Shown in pieces: positions 54,201 through 64,000 of a DNA stretch of 64,000 bases. Numbering within the stretch: position 1 is the first letter of the stretch; every line of letters begins with the position of its first letter. The notes under the pieces are model-generated. The model saw only the letters and a list, made by a program, of their open reading frames with translations, was not told the origin of the DNA and did not search any database. Location of the stretch: assembly GCA_022828595.1 (NCBI GenBank), contig JAKGHH010000002.1, positions 71,520,383-71,584,382 on the forward strand, written 5' to 3'. Position numbers and translations under genes: made by a program. The DNA comes from Nelumbo lutea. Lineage: Eukaryota; Streptophyta; Magnoliopsida; Proteales; Nelumbonaceae.

Positions 54201-57110
54201 GAAAGATTTGATTAGAGTTTTCTCTTTTTCTTTGAGAGAAGTTGCAGAATCACAATTCAAGCTCTGAAGATTCTACTAAGGGTTCTGGTTCCTCTTCCAA
54301 ATGCAACAAGGTTTCAATGTTGGACACTGCAGAGAACGAGCAACCCCGAATGCTTCCAATGCGCCGTAATCTCTCTCTCTCTCTCTCTCTCTGAGCATAA
54401 GTTATCTAAGTGGTGACCACATGCATTTGAAATTTCAAGGTTCAAAGCCAAGAAAGAAGTACACACTATTTAATATGAATTGTAGGTTCTAAAGACAACG
54501 ACTTAATGAATTTGTACAAAAAAAAAAGAGTCTCAAAGATTCATTTACTGATAATCCCATATCTTGATGATCCAGATGAGTCAGTTGTTTGTATTTATAA
54601 CCAATTAATGACACAAAGTACACCACAGATAAAAAGTAATTTGTTACAAGTTTAAATTTCAAATAAGAGATTAAAGTCAGTTCTGTAACATCCTGCTTGC
54701 AACTGCGGCCGGCTCTCTATCTTGTTGGCCCGGTTTAGTATAGAACTATTACGTGGATAATAAGTTTGTTTTGAATGCAAACTGATCTTTCAATATAATA
54801 GATTTTTTTACTAAAATGGTTGTGATATATTTTAATAAAATACCAGTTAACTTGAAACCATTTGATTTGATATTCGGAGTGAATCCCAGAAAAGAAAATG
54901 ACATCATTGCTCTCAGTATCAGTGGCTAGAATTGAGGTGATATTTATAACTGTGCCAGTTTCATCAGGGTTCTGATACATAACATGTGAGCAATTTACTT
55001 CAGTCTTTGACAACTATAACATTTTCAGCATGAAAACATATATAAGTAGTCATGTCTTGAAAGATACCTGCTCACCCAACTGTTTATAGAAGTAAACAGA
55101 CATGAGAGCATTGTTGAGGGCCACCATTCTTTTAACAATGTAAGCAAAGGTGCAGTTCCATTGATAGATGAGAATTTTAAATCTAGAGTAAAGTGGTCAG
55201 TTCATATTCAAATATATCAACATATAAGATCATATATATTAGGTTTGGATTAATTTTTCATGTTAGTGCAGTTGATCTTGACCAACTAAAACTGGCCCAT
55301 GTTTCTTATACTATGAATTTAGCAGCCCCAGAGAAGAGACAGCGTGTTCCTTCGGCGTATAACCGATTTATTAAGTGAGTTCAATGATTTCTGACCATTC
55401 TTTTCAAAGCTAACCATCTATGTTAGTGGCAATTTAGGTGTTTATTGTGGTAATTGAAGCAGCTTTAAGTCTTGCAGTATTTTTTTTTCTTTTTTTCTTG
55501 TTTAATTGCAGGGAGGAGATTCAAAGGATAAAGGCCAGTAACCCTGAAATTAGCCATAGGGAGGCCTTTAGCACTGCAGCAAAAAATGTGAGTTATAATA
55601 AGGATTATAGTCCTTAATTATTAATCTGAGTACTGGAGGGAGCTTCTTTAATTGATTAACAAAATGGAAACTGATTAACAAAATCTGGAAGAGCTCGTTA
55701 ACTACTGGTATTGGACCACATAAAGCTAAGGACTGAAGAGGTTGCAATAAAAACAACCTATATAGTTGTTTTTTTTTTTTTTTTTCTTTTCTAATGGCTT
55801 GTCTAAATTAATATCTTTGTCCAAAAGCATCTTCATCTTAACTCAGTCAAACATATTTGTACCATTGTTCTTACAAATGTCTAAAAGTATTAAAGAGAAT
55901 GTTACTACATTCAAAGTATGCTTGCTTTACTGCATTTCTAAGACAACTTTTCATTGACAACCAGAGTCATCATAGCTTCTAAATATCTTAATAGAACTAT
56001 TTCTCAAGACCATACTTGATATAGCCATCTATAATACGGGAATTAAATAGGTATTCCTACAAAAGTTATTTAGAATTATAATGTACTTATAGATTGTAAG
56101 GATACCCCAAACTTAATTTTACAAAGCAACTGCATTTTTTCTTTCTAAAAAATGAAATCACCCTTAATCAACTGAAGTGACAATGCTAACGCTAAGATTA
56201 GTATCATAATTAGTAAAAATAATTAGATGTGTGCCAAAAAAACGCTAAATATATGAATACATAAAATTGGTTACATATTTTACTGCTTTCCATCTGTAAC
56301 AGTTTCTCCATGTTCATCCAAGCATCCTTTTATGATTAATAACATAAAGCCTCACGTAACTGAATCAATGACTGTGTTCTAGACCACATTTTTATGCCAT
56401 GCATATGCCAAATTACTTCGCTAAAATATTGATTCTGATTGACAAAGCAAAATTCTTAAGACCTCTACTTTGTAACTTCTGCTTTAGGCAAAGAGTATAA
56501 TTCCTAACCTTGCAAGAAGCTCTATATGAGATCAAACATAGCAGCAGTCACAAGCCTTACAGACTACTATTGATCATTCATTTGAATCGCCCATATCTAA
56601 ATATTCCAGCTGCAGCACTGAGGCAAACAAAACTACATATAAAGGTTAATTATTTGATCGAAATCCTGGTTCATTGCCATTTTTCTTCACCTCTTCGTAG
56701 AAGTTAAATGCTAGAACAACCCTATATTGATGGTTAGTATTAATTGTAGTTAATTATTTTGTTTCTCATCATCATTCTCAAAATCAAAATTACTTAATAA
56801 TGCATAATTTAATTGTAAAACCCTATTATACATTGCAGTTGATTGTAAGAACCATGTGCTTGTACCTACATTAAAGAACATTTTGTATTTTTGATGAACA
56901 ACTTGGTGTTGATTTAATAATCATGACTGAAAACATGTTACTGATGATGAAAAAGAAAAATTGTTCAAAGGGGTTAATTGAATTGTTTTCTTGCAGTGGG
57001 CTCATTTTCCTCACATTCATTTTGGGTTAACACTCGATGGAAATAAGCATGTAAAGCTTGATGAAGCAATTGTTGGGGAAGGACCGAAAAAAACTCAAGG
57101 GTTCTACTAA
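51099..57110 (+). CDS. YAB2-like: YABBY2-type transcription factor, six exons, 181 residues
   Basis: Exons: 51,099-51,167, 53,690-53,809, 54,248-54,365, 55,326-55,374, 55,512-55,587 and 56,997-57,110 (stop TAA at 57,108). All introns are GT-AG and phases agree throughout. The N-terminus [18 protein letters not shown] holds a C2C2 zinc finger with C15, C18, C39 and C42 (C-x2-C-x20-C-x2-C). A variable serine-rich linker covers about residues 64-95. The HMG-like YABBY domain (about 100-155) includes [18 protein letters not shown], 'EEIQRIKA', '[19 protein letters not shown]' and 'HFGL'. The '[12 protein letters not shown]' start, '[11 protein letters not shown]' and the tail '[12 protein letters not shown]' fit the YABBY2 subgroup rather than FIL, CRC, INO or YAB5. 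The family acts in the nucleus to set abaxial identity and blade growth in lateral organs. The start is the family's usual one. No damage is visible; the gene looks functional. Confidence 0.95.
51174..51225 (+). repeat. (CT)n microsatellite at the start of YABBY intron 1
   Basis: About 52 bases of uninterrupted CT begin six bases after the GT of the intron 1 donor (gtatacctct). A similar tract follows the intron 3 donor. Confidence 0.95.
51226..53689 (+). other. Remainder of YABBY intron 1
   Basis: Intron 1 (51,168-53,689, 2,522 bp) is the largest of the gene. It contains a CT/CG-rich tract at 52,170-52,205, a 136-codon chance open frame at 52,609-53,019, and the CTT/CT run at 53,129. No transposon terminus was seen. 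Large first introns in such regulators can hold regulatory elements, but none is identified here. Confidence 0.5.
53129..53177. repeat. (CTT)n(CT)n compound microsatellite in YABBY intron 1
   Basis: About ten CTT units are followed directly by about eight CT units. Confidence 0.95.
54371..54392 (+). repeat. (CT)n microsatellite at the start of YABBY intron 3
   Basis: About 22 bases of CT begin five bases after the GT of the intron 3 donor (gtaatctct). Confidence 0.95.
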
Positions 57111-57307
57111 GACAACATATATTGTCACTAGAATCAAGTTTCTAGTACCCTGAGGATCACCAAGCCTCCTAACCCAAGAGGTAGAAACTGTTGAACCTCT
57201 TAAGGATCTCTACTGCTCTCCTCCTATTTCTTCTCTAATTCCTTTGAAGGGTTGGTTTTCTTATATCTGTGATTTCTTTTATGATGAACTTAATAATTAA
57301 GGTAAAT

Positions 57308-57313
57308 AATAAA
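57308..57313 (+). terminator. Polyadenylation signal of the YABBY gene
   Basis: AATAAA occurs about 200 bases after the stop codon in a U-rich, AT-rich context, a reasonable 3' untranslated length. Plant signals are loose, so the exact cleavage site is not known. Confidence 0.5.
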
Positions 57314-57333
57314 TTATTGTGAATGCAAAATTG

Positions 57334-60300
57334 ATGAACACATTCTCCTTGATAACTAAGGGCCTCATTCGGTTTTGCTTACTTTTAAATGTTACCACCA
57401 ATTTTTGAGGGAGGATAATCTTCTCAATGAGAACATAATATTTCTTATATTTTTTTTTAACTTTTCATGATGAAAACATAACATTAAAAATGCCAGATCA
57501 ATAGCTCCTGATTCAAAAAAGCTTGTCTCCAAATGACAGTGGCTTCTACAAAAACTGGAAAGCACCTTGTATGATGTTTCCCATAAATGTTTATGCTTTT
57601 TTTTTTCTTTTTTTTTTTTTTGTGTGTGCGTGTGTGCTATGTTTTAAAGAAGCTAATTTGAATAACCAGTAAGTCAATCACAAGGAATCGCATATCACAG
57701 AAAGGTATAGGCACATGCAGGAACCTAAGCATTTTGATGTTCAAATGAAATTGCTTTTTTTTCCTCATATTGTAGTTGGTGTTTATTTATCTAATGTCAT
57801 TGAGACGAATCCCACCACACATGAATGTTTCCAGGCATAAAGCTTGGATGCTCACTTTGTGGAGCATTGTTTTTTCAGGTCTTATTGACGTTAGTTTCAC
57901 TTTATTTTTATTTTCATTTTCTCTCTTTTTTTTTCAAGCCCATTTCTATACTGCCTTTAATTGTTCTTATTTGCTAAAATGTCCTTCATACATTAATCAC
58001 ATAATTATTTTTATTTGAATCATCATTAATGTTGAAAAGTTTGTTAAATGAATGAGATAGAGAGAAATTAAAATACCTATTAAAGTGCATGTATTTCAAT
58101 TTTCAGTCTATTAACTAAATAAACTAAATCTCCCATATAATTATCCTTTGATAAGAGTTGTATAGTGCCCAAGCCATCCATAGAGCATCAACCTGTCAGT
58201 CATTTGGGCTTAATTAACATATACAGTTTCTTCTTTTATCTTCAACCTAAATTTTTTAGAGATCTCATGGTCAAAGTGAATGGAGCTAGAGATCATAAGA
58301 TTGAGATTCTTGTCTTGTCCTATATCTCTCTGCAATCTTCTACTTTTTCTACTACTAAATTATCCTTACTATATCTGGTATCAGTTACACAAGGGGTTAT
58401 ATTGTGCAAATCTTCTATCCACGCCATTTATTCAACGTTTAAAGCTCTCTCTCTCTCTCTCTGGTATATGTATTATTTAATGGGTGCAGCTTTTCGTGTT
58501 CACCCGTCAACTTCAGATTTCAGGTCCGAATGTCTGATCAGAAAACAGGAGGAAAAAACACCAAATTTGATGGCGCATATGTGTGCGGAGAGAGAGAGAG
58601 GCCACCAAAAACCAATGGCAACAACTTGGGCACGCGAAAGCAAGCAAAGCTTCTACGCATAACCGTACAGACCGCTGCTGGCTCGTTTCCGCCGGAAAAC
58701 AAACAAACAAACATACTTGATAACTGAACACTGACCATACTAATGAATCAAGTAAACACGCAGCAACAGACGCGTGTTTTTCAATGAGCATCCTTCGTTG
58801 AATTAATTCGTGCAAGTGCGAGACTGCAATGACAGAGATTTTAGCATTAAAAAAAAACGAAAGAAATCAGTAGATTTTCAGGGTGATACGTCACTGTTTA
58901 ATTTGCACCATGGAGGTTGGAGCCATGAACGTTAAGCGGAATCTTAACCATGCCGCAGACATGGATGGTTTAGTCAGAGAAGATGGGTCACATCACACGT
59001 TGGATAATAGACAGTTTCTAGATCAAGAAAATATATAGATAGATAGATAGAAGAGAAATATTAGACAGTAGTTCCTTTATTTAGTTTACAGAGAGAGAGA
59101 TTCTCTTGTATGCCTACAAGCTTTTTTTTTCTTTTGCCAAAAATAGCTTTCTTGATCTTTTGCATGCAGAATAACTCTTTATGAGTTGCTTGCAAATCTT
59201 TGTTAAGAAGTAGTATAGATTATAGAACCACTGTGGCTTCACACGCACAACTCTGGTGTTTCATCTAACTGAACTTTGGATCTCTTTCTCTCCATATCTA
59301 ATGAAGTGATCTAACAGAATGAAATATTATGAGTTTCGAAAGAGTTGCTGAAACTAAACGACAGGTTGCGCACTATGCACCTTGCGCACTGTAGTTTCAT
59401 GGAATATTATCGTCCGTGAGAGAGAGAAAATCGTTGCTGTCATGTTGGTTGGGGTGAGAGTGAGCGCACAGAATCTGAAACGTCAAATCATGTTTTCTTT
59501 TTTCTTTCTTGTTTTTATTTTTCACTAATGATCTTTGAAATTTGAATATATGAGAATTCAGCTTTCCAAAATACTCTCTCTCTCCCCCAGTTTCCCTATG
59601 GATTAGAAACCAGAGAGCGAGGGAAAAGTCTCGAGGCATTAGAAGCAGATGCAGATGGGCCAATGGAACCAATCCTTTTCGTCGGTGCCAAGTGAACATA
59701 ATTGCCAGGAACATTGTCAGATTTCATTACCTATGTCCTATCTAATCTATCTACTCTCTCTCTCTCTCTGGCCTCCCCACCCACCAAACTCTCTCTCTCT
59801 CTCACTCCTCTCCCCACCCACCAACATCTTTTCTTTCATATATAATTAATAAATGATCCCAAAGAGTAAAGACCCTGACCTACCTTCATGTGGTAGCATA
59901 CAATCCACTGTTCACATTATTCCAAATTTACTGTTCAAGAGAGCAGAGTGGCTGGTCATGAAAGTTTGGTAGGACCATCAAATAATGAATCTCTCTCCCT
60001 CTCTCTCTCTCTTACATGATTCTTTATTCCATAACCTCATGAGTATCAAAATCTTAAATTGATCCTTTGCAGCAACATTATCATGGTTGCTTGCATCAGT
60101 GCACAGACTGTGTACTTGAGAAGTAAGGCAAAGTTTGAAATGGGGACTCCAATCATGGGTGGTGGGGCTTCAGCTCACTAGTTTACAACTCTAACAATAA
60201 TTCTAATCCAATACCCAGATAAGAGAGAAGATTAGCAGCACTCTTGCTACAGAAACCCAACCCAGTCCTACCAACTAGACCAGGCTTATTGCTTGAGTAA

Positions 60301-60611
60301 AAGCTATGTGACAAAGATAGAATTATTAATTAGCTCTCCATGCAACACTGGATTACATTATTGGCAAAGCCAGTTCAACACTAATGGGACAGAGGTACAA
60401 GGAGGGGAAAATGACGCCAAGCTCCTAAAGATAATTCCACTGATTATATTAGAGTAGCTTAGAGAGAATCATTAAACAGTACGTTTGCTTCTGAAACTCA
60501 CTGAGCTCAGTTCCTTCCTGCCCTAATCTGGCTTTTGGAGAGGACATCCCCATAGACATGAGTCACGAGACATCCCATGCATTTCAGGAATCAGAAGAAG
60601 CCAGGATGAAG
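57334..60611. other. Intergenic region downstream of YABBY
   Basis: No supported gene. 'gggcctcattcggttttgct' near 57,360 resembles the left end of a PIF-like MITE without a right end. Microsatellites include a T/GT-rich tract at 57,597-57,635, CT runs near 58,444, 59,755, 59,790 and 59,995, and (GATA)n at about 59,033-59,052. A 165-codon frame at 58,165-58,662 and a 105-codon minus-strand frame at 59,714-59,397 have no recognisable domain. Both strands of 58,500-58,815 are open, which speaks against coding. Confidence 0.4.
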
Positions 60612-60851
60612 CTAAAGCTTCAGGGACCACAGAGAGTGACAAATCATAAAAGGCTTCCATGATTTAGCATGAACCCAAGACACTTGATAGTTGCTGGAAT
60701 TGTCAAACACACTAGACGACCACCTTATGGTTTTCAGGTCATGAGGATGGAAATTAAGGAAACCAGTGAAATGGACGACTAATTTGGCAAGGACAGATGT
60801 GAAAAGTAATAATGTGATCAACGAGAAGGCAGACCCAAGACCAAGAGACAA
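60612..60851 (-). CDS. Small open frame with hydrophobic N-terminus (unidentified, doubtful)
   Basis: A 79-codon frame begins MSLGLGSAFSLITLLLFTSV, resembling a signal peptide or membrane anchor, then continues without cysteine pairs or known motifs. No partner exons, promoter motif or family were recognised. It may be a chance frame. Confidence 0.15.
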   Translation of the reverse strand: MSLGLGSAFSLITLLLFTSVLAKLVVHFTGFLNFHPHDLKTIRWSSSVFDNSSNYQVSWVHAKSWKPFMICHSLWSLKL

Positions 60852-60889
60852 GAGGATGTGAAAGCAGATTTGGGAGCTGACAATTTTAG

Positions 60890-60975
60890 GGCTTTATAGG
60901 GTGGTGGAGATAGCGTAAGGTTCGAGAATTACCTTCACTGTCTGAAATCGAATCCTCGTTTCCTTAACCAGCAAA
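60890..60975 (+). mobile_element. Possible SINE fragment
   Basis: A B-box-like 'gaaatcgaatcc' lies about 40 bases after a weak A-box-like 'ggtggtggagatagcg'. No target duplication or A tail was found. Confidence 0.25.
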
Positions 60976-61428
60976 CTGAACCAAACTAGAGCACTTTATT
61001 CAAAGACTTCTTAAAAGGAGAATTTTCTTTATAAAGTTAAATTACTTAATGTACCCTATTAGCTAGCTAGGGGTTTGAGTCAAATGTATTCATCTATTGA
61101 TCACTAATAATTACTAGTGTTTTTCTGTAAATAAGCTTCTCCTTTTCAGCTTTGAGCGTTCGGTAAGATTTGCTTTTTTAAAACATAATAATTTAGAACT
61201 AAAACATTTTTAAGCCCGAATCATAATTAAATTCAGGCTTTTTACCTTTCAACTCTAAAATCATAAATCCTCAAATTTATCCGAACACAACCTTAGTCAT
61301 CCCCATACAGGTTTTGTTTTATTTTATTTATTTATTTTTTGGGGGGTTGGGGGGCGGGGTGTGTAAATGGTCATCCCTTGTAATTTGGGGTAAAGTTACT
61401 ATTCCACCCTCTTTTTTTCATTATCCAA
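60976..61428. other. Intergenic, nothing recognised
   Basis: It contains a short G-rich stretch at about 61,340-61,360. No gene or repeat boundary. Confidence 0.45.
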
Positions 61429-61956
61429 GGTCTGTTTGGTTTCCCAAAATAGGTGCCTGGAATTAGAATCAGAAAGGCCCATTAGGATTCATGCCATCTG
61501 TTTGGTCAAAATAAGATTTTGATTCCCATTCCATACTTTTTTCAAAAAGTAGTGAACCATTGAAAAAACCCCCAAACCTTAATATTAATAAAATATTAGT
61601 AAAATAATGAATACTAATAAGGTAATAAAAAATAATTATAAATTAATAAGTAAATAATAATACGTTAGAAAGTAATAACAAAAAAATAATACATTAAGAT
61701 TTTCATAAATTAATAATACTATACTAAATCTTAATTATTAATTATTAATAATATAATAATATAATATTAAAAATTAATAAAAAATTTAAAAATTTTAGTC
61801 GAATCTGATTTTGGCTCTAGATGAACCAAATAGCAACAATTGGAATTCGACTCCAATTCCTATCTAAACCAAACAGACATTCAGAATAGGCAATTCTAAT
61901 TCTAACTTTAGGGGATTTTGATTCCAATTCCAATTCCTATCTAAACCAAATGGACC
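61429..61956. mobile_element. PIF/Harbinger-like MITE, about 528 bp
   Basis: The left end 'ggtctgtttggtttc' and the right end 'ctaaaccaaatggacc' are inverted. The core is AT-rich with long TAA/TTA runs, and 'ttggaattcgactccaattc' is internal. The right end is duplicated inside ('ctatctaaaccaaacagac' near 61,859). The flanks (CAA, CTCAA) are not a standard TWA pair. Confidence 0.6.
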
Positions 61957-62418
61957 CTCAAAGTTTTAGATTGATGAGAATAAAACCATTTATTAGTTGA
62001 AAAAAATTATAAAGCCATTTCACCCTTTTAACATCTTCTTGCATATATATACAAAGAAGTACCTTTCTTTTTCGTATTACCTATTATATTTAAAGATAAT
62101 TGCACATGTTTGAGGCTCTCTCTCTCTCTCTCAATGTGAGAGAAAAGTATAGCAAATAAGTGATGACTTTAAATAAAAGGACAATGAAAGAATGGAAATA
62201 AAATACAATCCAACTCTAACTAGAGCTTACTAAAATTCAAAGATTTGATTGATTGCACCCTCTTGCTTATGATATTAGTTTACTTTGTATTTGTTTCTAT
62301 CAGCCTACTAAAAGCTATTATGTTTGTATCTATGCTTTAACTATCATTATGATTTGTTGTGTCAAGAGTGTTCAAACAAGTCAACATTAGTGTTGGTAGG
62401 GATAGCACCAAAAAGGTC
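61957..62418. other. Intergenic, nothing recognised
   Basis: It includes a short CT run near 62,117-62,133. No gene. Confidence 0.45.
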
Positions 62419-62426
62419 AATTCAAG

Positions 62427-63655
62427 TAGAGGTGTAAATCTGGACCATGGCCCATGTGTTGACACAGCCCCAACATGTGGCACGGCATGCAGCACAGCAC
62501 AGCCCATGGGCCTGCATGGAAAAGACAATAATGCCTCTCCAACAGCTATATGCCTATATCCTATATAATAGCTAGTTTTTTTTGGGACTTTGAGGGAATT
62601 TGGGTAAAGGGATAAATGACTTTACAATGACCAAAATACCCCTCCTAACAATTAAAAAATAGCTAGGTTTTAGGATATTTTGGACGATTAAATTATTTTC
62701 AATTCCTATAAACAACCTTATCCTCCATACCAGTGTACCATTCTCATCACACAAATTTAGCAATTCTCGTACTCTCTCAGTCTCTCATCTCAATTCTCAT
62801 ACAGTCTCATACTGACGTACTACCATACACTTAGGCAGTTAGGCACTTAGCAATTTAGCCACTTAGGTGGCTTTGAAAGGTTTCAACCATTGAAATCAAG
62901 TTGTAATTTGACCATCCGAGTAAGTGCAATTAAATTTATTTTTATTTTTTTAGAATTAAAAAATGGTTGGCACATCCTCCCAAAACCAATCCCCCAATGG
63001 TACGTTCACTAGCCCGATTTAGAAAATATTTAAAATAATGGAGGTTGAGGGGAAAGGAAAAAGAGTCATTTGCCAAAATTGTAGGATTGACTTTAGCTTC
63101 AGTAGCAAGGGTGGTACACTACTTGGCTAGACATTTGCTTTTCCATGAGAAACAAGAAAAATACATCTATTTTAAAGATTTGTTGGATGCTAAGGATAAA
63201 TTACAAGACAAAGAAGGGCATGAAACTATTACACATGATGAAGCAAATGATTAACGTCAAGAAGATGGAGTAATTTTTTTAATTTTATTTAAATTATTTG
63301 TTATTATTTTCAACAATGTAACTTTTTATTTTCAGTTTATAATTTTTTTATATTTTAAATAAAATAAAATTCCTATTTTTTCCAATTTGTTGTCTATTTT
63401 GTATTTTTGTAAGTATTTTTTCCCTTTCTTTGGTAGATTTTTTATTTTTCAATGTGTTCCCAAAAATGTTAAAGCCCAAAGGAAAGTTAGCTAAAAAAAT
63501 GGACACTATTACACACAGTCTCGCTACGTGGGCCATGTCGGGCCAACCCTCCAACTTATCCCAAGGGAGGGAAGCACGACATGGCCCACTCTTCACGCAA
63601 GCCGTAGGCGGATGCCGTGTCGTGTCAGCTTAACACGGCCCGATTTACACCTCTA
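62427..63655 (+). mobile_element. Non-autonomous hAT element, 1,229 bp, with transposase remnant
   Basis: Termini 'tagaggtgtaaatc' and 'gatttacacctcta' are perfect 14-bp inverted repeats. Flanks 'aattcaag' (62,419-62,426) and 'tgtacaag' (63,656-63,663) share five of eight bases, including CAAG. Subterminal GC-rich blocks ('catggcccat', 'cacggcccg', 'gccatgtcgggcc') are typical of hAT. The interior keeps a broken N-terminal transposase exon. The element is probably a deletion derivative of an autonomous one. Confidence 0.75.
62963..63254 (+). pseudogene. hAT transposase N-terminus with BED zinc finger, frameshifted
   Basis: From ATG at 62,963 the text 'MVGTSSQNQSPNGTFTSPI' is followed by a stop, then 'EVEGKGKRVICQNCRIDFS' with a C-x2-C pair, then 'SSKGGT'. 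After a one- or two-base frameshift comes 'YLARHLLFHE', the histidine side of the BED finger. BED fingers occur at the N-terminus of hAT transposases and bind the element ends. The catalytic and dimerisation domains are absent; after about 30 more codons the frame ends at 63,254. Confidence 0.65.
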
Positions 63656-63728
63656 TGTACAAGTATAGTAAGCACCCAAAAGGGAAGCCCTATTGGGTTG
63701 TGATTTGACTAGCACCTAGTAGCGATGA

Positions 63729-63898
63729 TCATGAAAAGCCAAAAATCAAAAAATTGAACCGAATAGACAAGACTGAACCAAAAATTTCAGTTACCGAAAT
63801 AATCTATTTCGTTTTAGTTCAGTATTTTTGAAAAACCAAAGGTACTAGTTTGATTTCGGTTAACTAATATAAAAAACCAATAGTTAATTGAACCAACC

Positions 63899-63946
<48 letters not shown>

Positions 63947-64000
63947 TTTGTTTTTTATAATATAATATTTTATATTTATCATATATAATATTATGAAAAT
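63729..64000. mobile_element. hAT-like MITE with AACCGAA/TTCGGTT interior, cut by the window end
   Basis: After 'tagtagcgatgatcatgaaa' the sequence repeats 'aaattgaaccgaa', 'cggttaact' and 'aaaaaccaa' motifs and passes into an AT core, as in the elements at 9,298 and 45,929. The right end is outside the window. Confidence 0.45.
63901..63940. repeat. (TA)n microsatellite
   Basis: Twenty uninterrupted TA units within the AT core of the element at the window end. Confidence 0.95.

Noticed and set aside
58165..58815. 165-codon plus-strand frame and overlapping 100-codon minus-strand frame downstream of YABBY
   Set aside because: Both strands and several frames are open at once, there are no motifs, and the plus frame includes a CT run.

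Overview
This is a 64 kb stretch of AT-rich flowering-plant nuclear DNA. The one gene that can be read end to end has six short exons with GT-AG introns and encodes a YABBY transcription factor, a seed-plant family. The rest is degraded plant retrotransposons, tRNA-type SINEs, many short inverted-repeat transposons and CT microsatellites. No bacterial, organellar or viral gene was recognised. The species cannot be named from this sequence.

Layout. About 1-50,000 is repeat-dominated. A decayed Ty1/copia element (about 7,967-12,562) is broken up by later insertions. A Ty3/gypsy element (21,181-26,982, minus strand) has both LTRs, a primer binding site, a polypurine tract and a gag-pol with frameshifts and stops. 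It sits inside a hAT-type MITE (21,100-27,236). A truncated copia 5' end lies on the minus strand at about 37,500-38,927. An LTR with Tat-like sequence is probable near 29,505-29,890. Many MITEs have clear boundaries: hAT-like ones with 8-bp target duplications, and PIF/Harbinger (Tourist-like) ones with TAA/TTA duplications. SINEs occur at 175-320, 19,167-19,479 (a tandem pair) and 29,206-29,310.

The YABBY2-type gene occupies 51,099-57,110 on the plus strand, with a CT-rich leader before it and a poly(A) signal at 57,308. I see no transposon of the families above between about 50,060 and 57,350. From 57.4 kb to the end the sequence is intergenic, with a PIF-like MITE (61,429-61,956) and a 1.2 kb hAT derivative (62,427-63,655) that keeps a broken BED zinc finger, a domain typical of hAT transposases.

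The genes do not form a pathway or operon. The interest lies in the layering of insertions, which lets their relative ages be read directly, and in the YABBY locus. I found no convincing new multi-gene system. The best candidates for follow-up are the two hAT MITE families, the double SINE insertion at one target, a recent 0.8 kb tandem duplication, an unassigned exon pair near 14.2 kb and a near-perfect hairpin near 43.3 kb.
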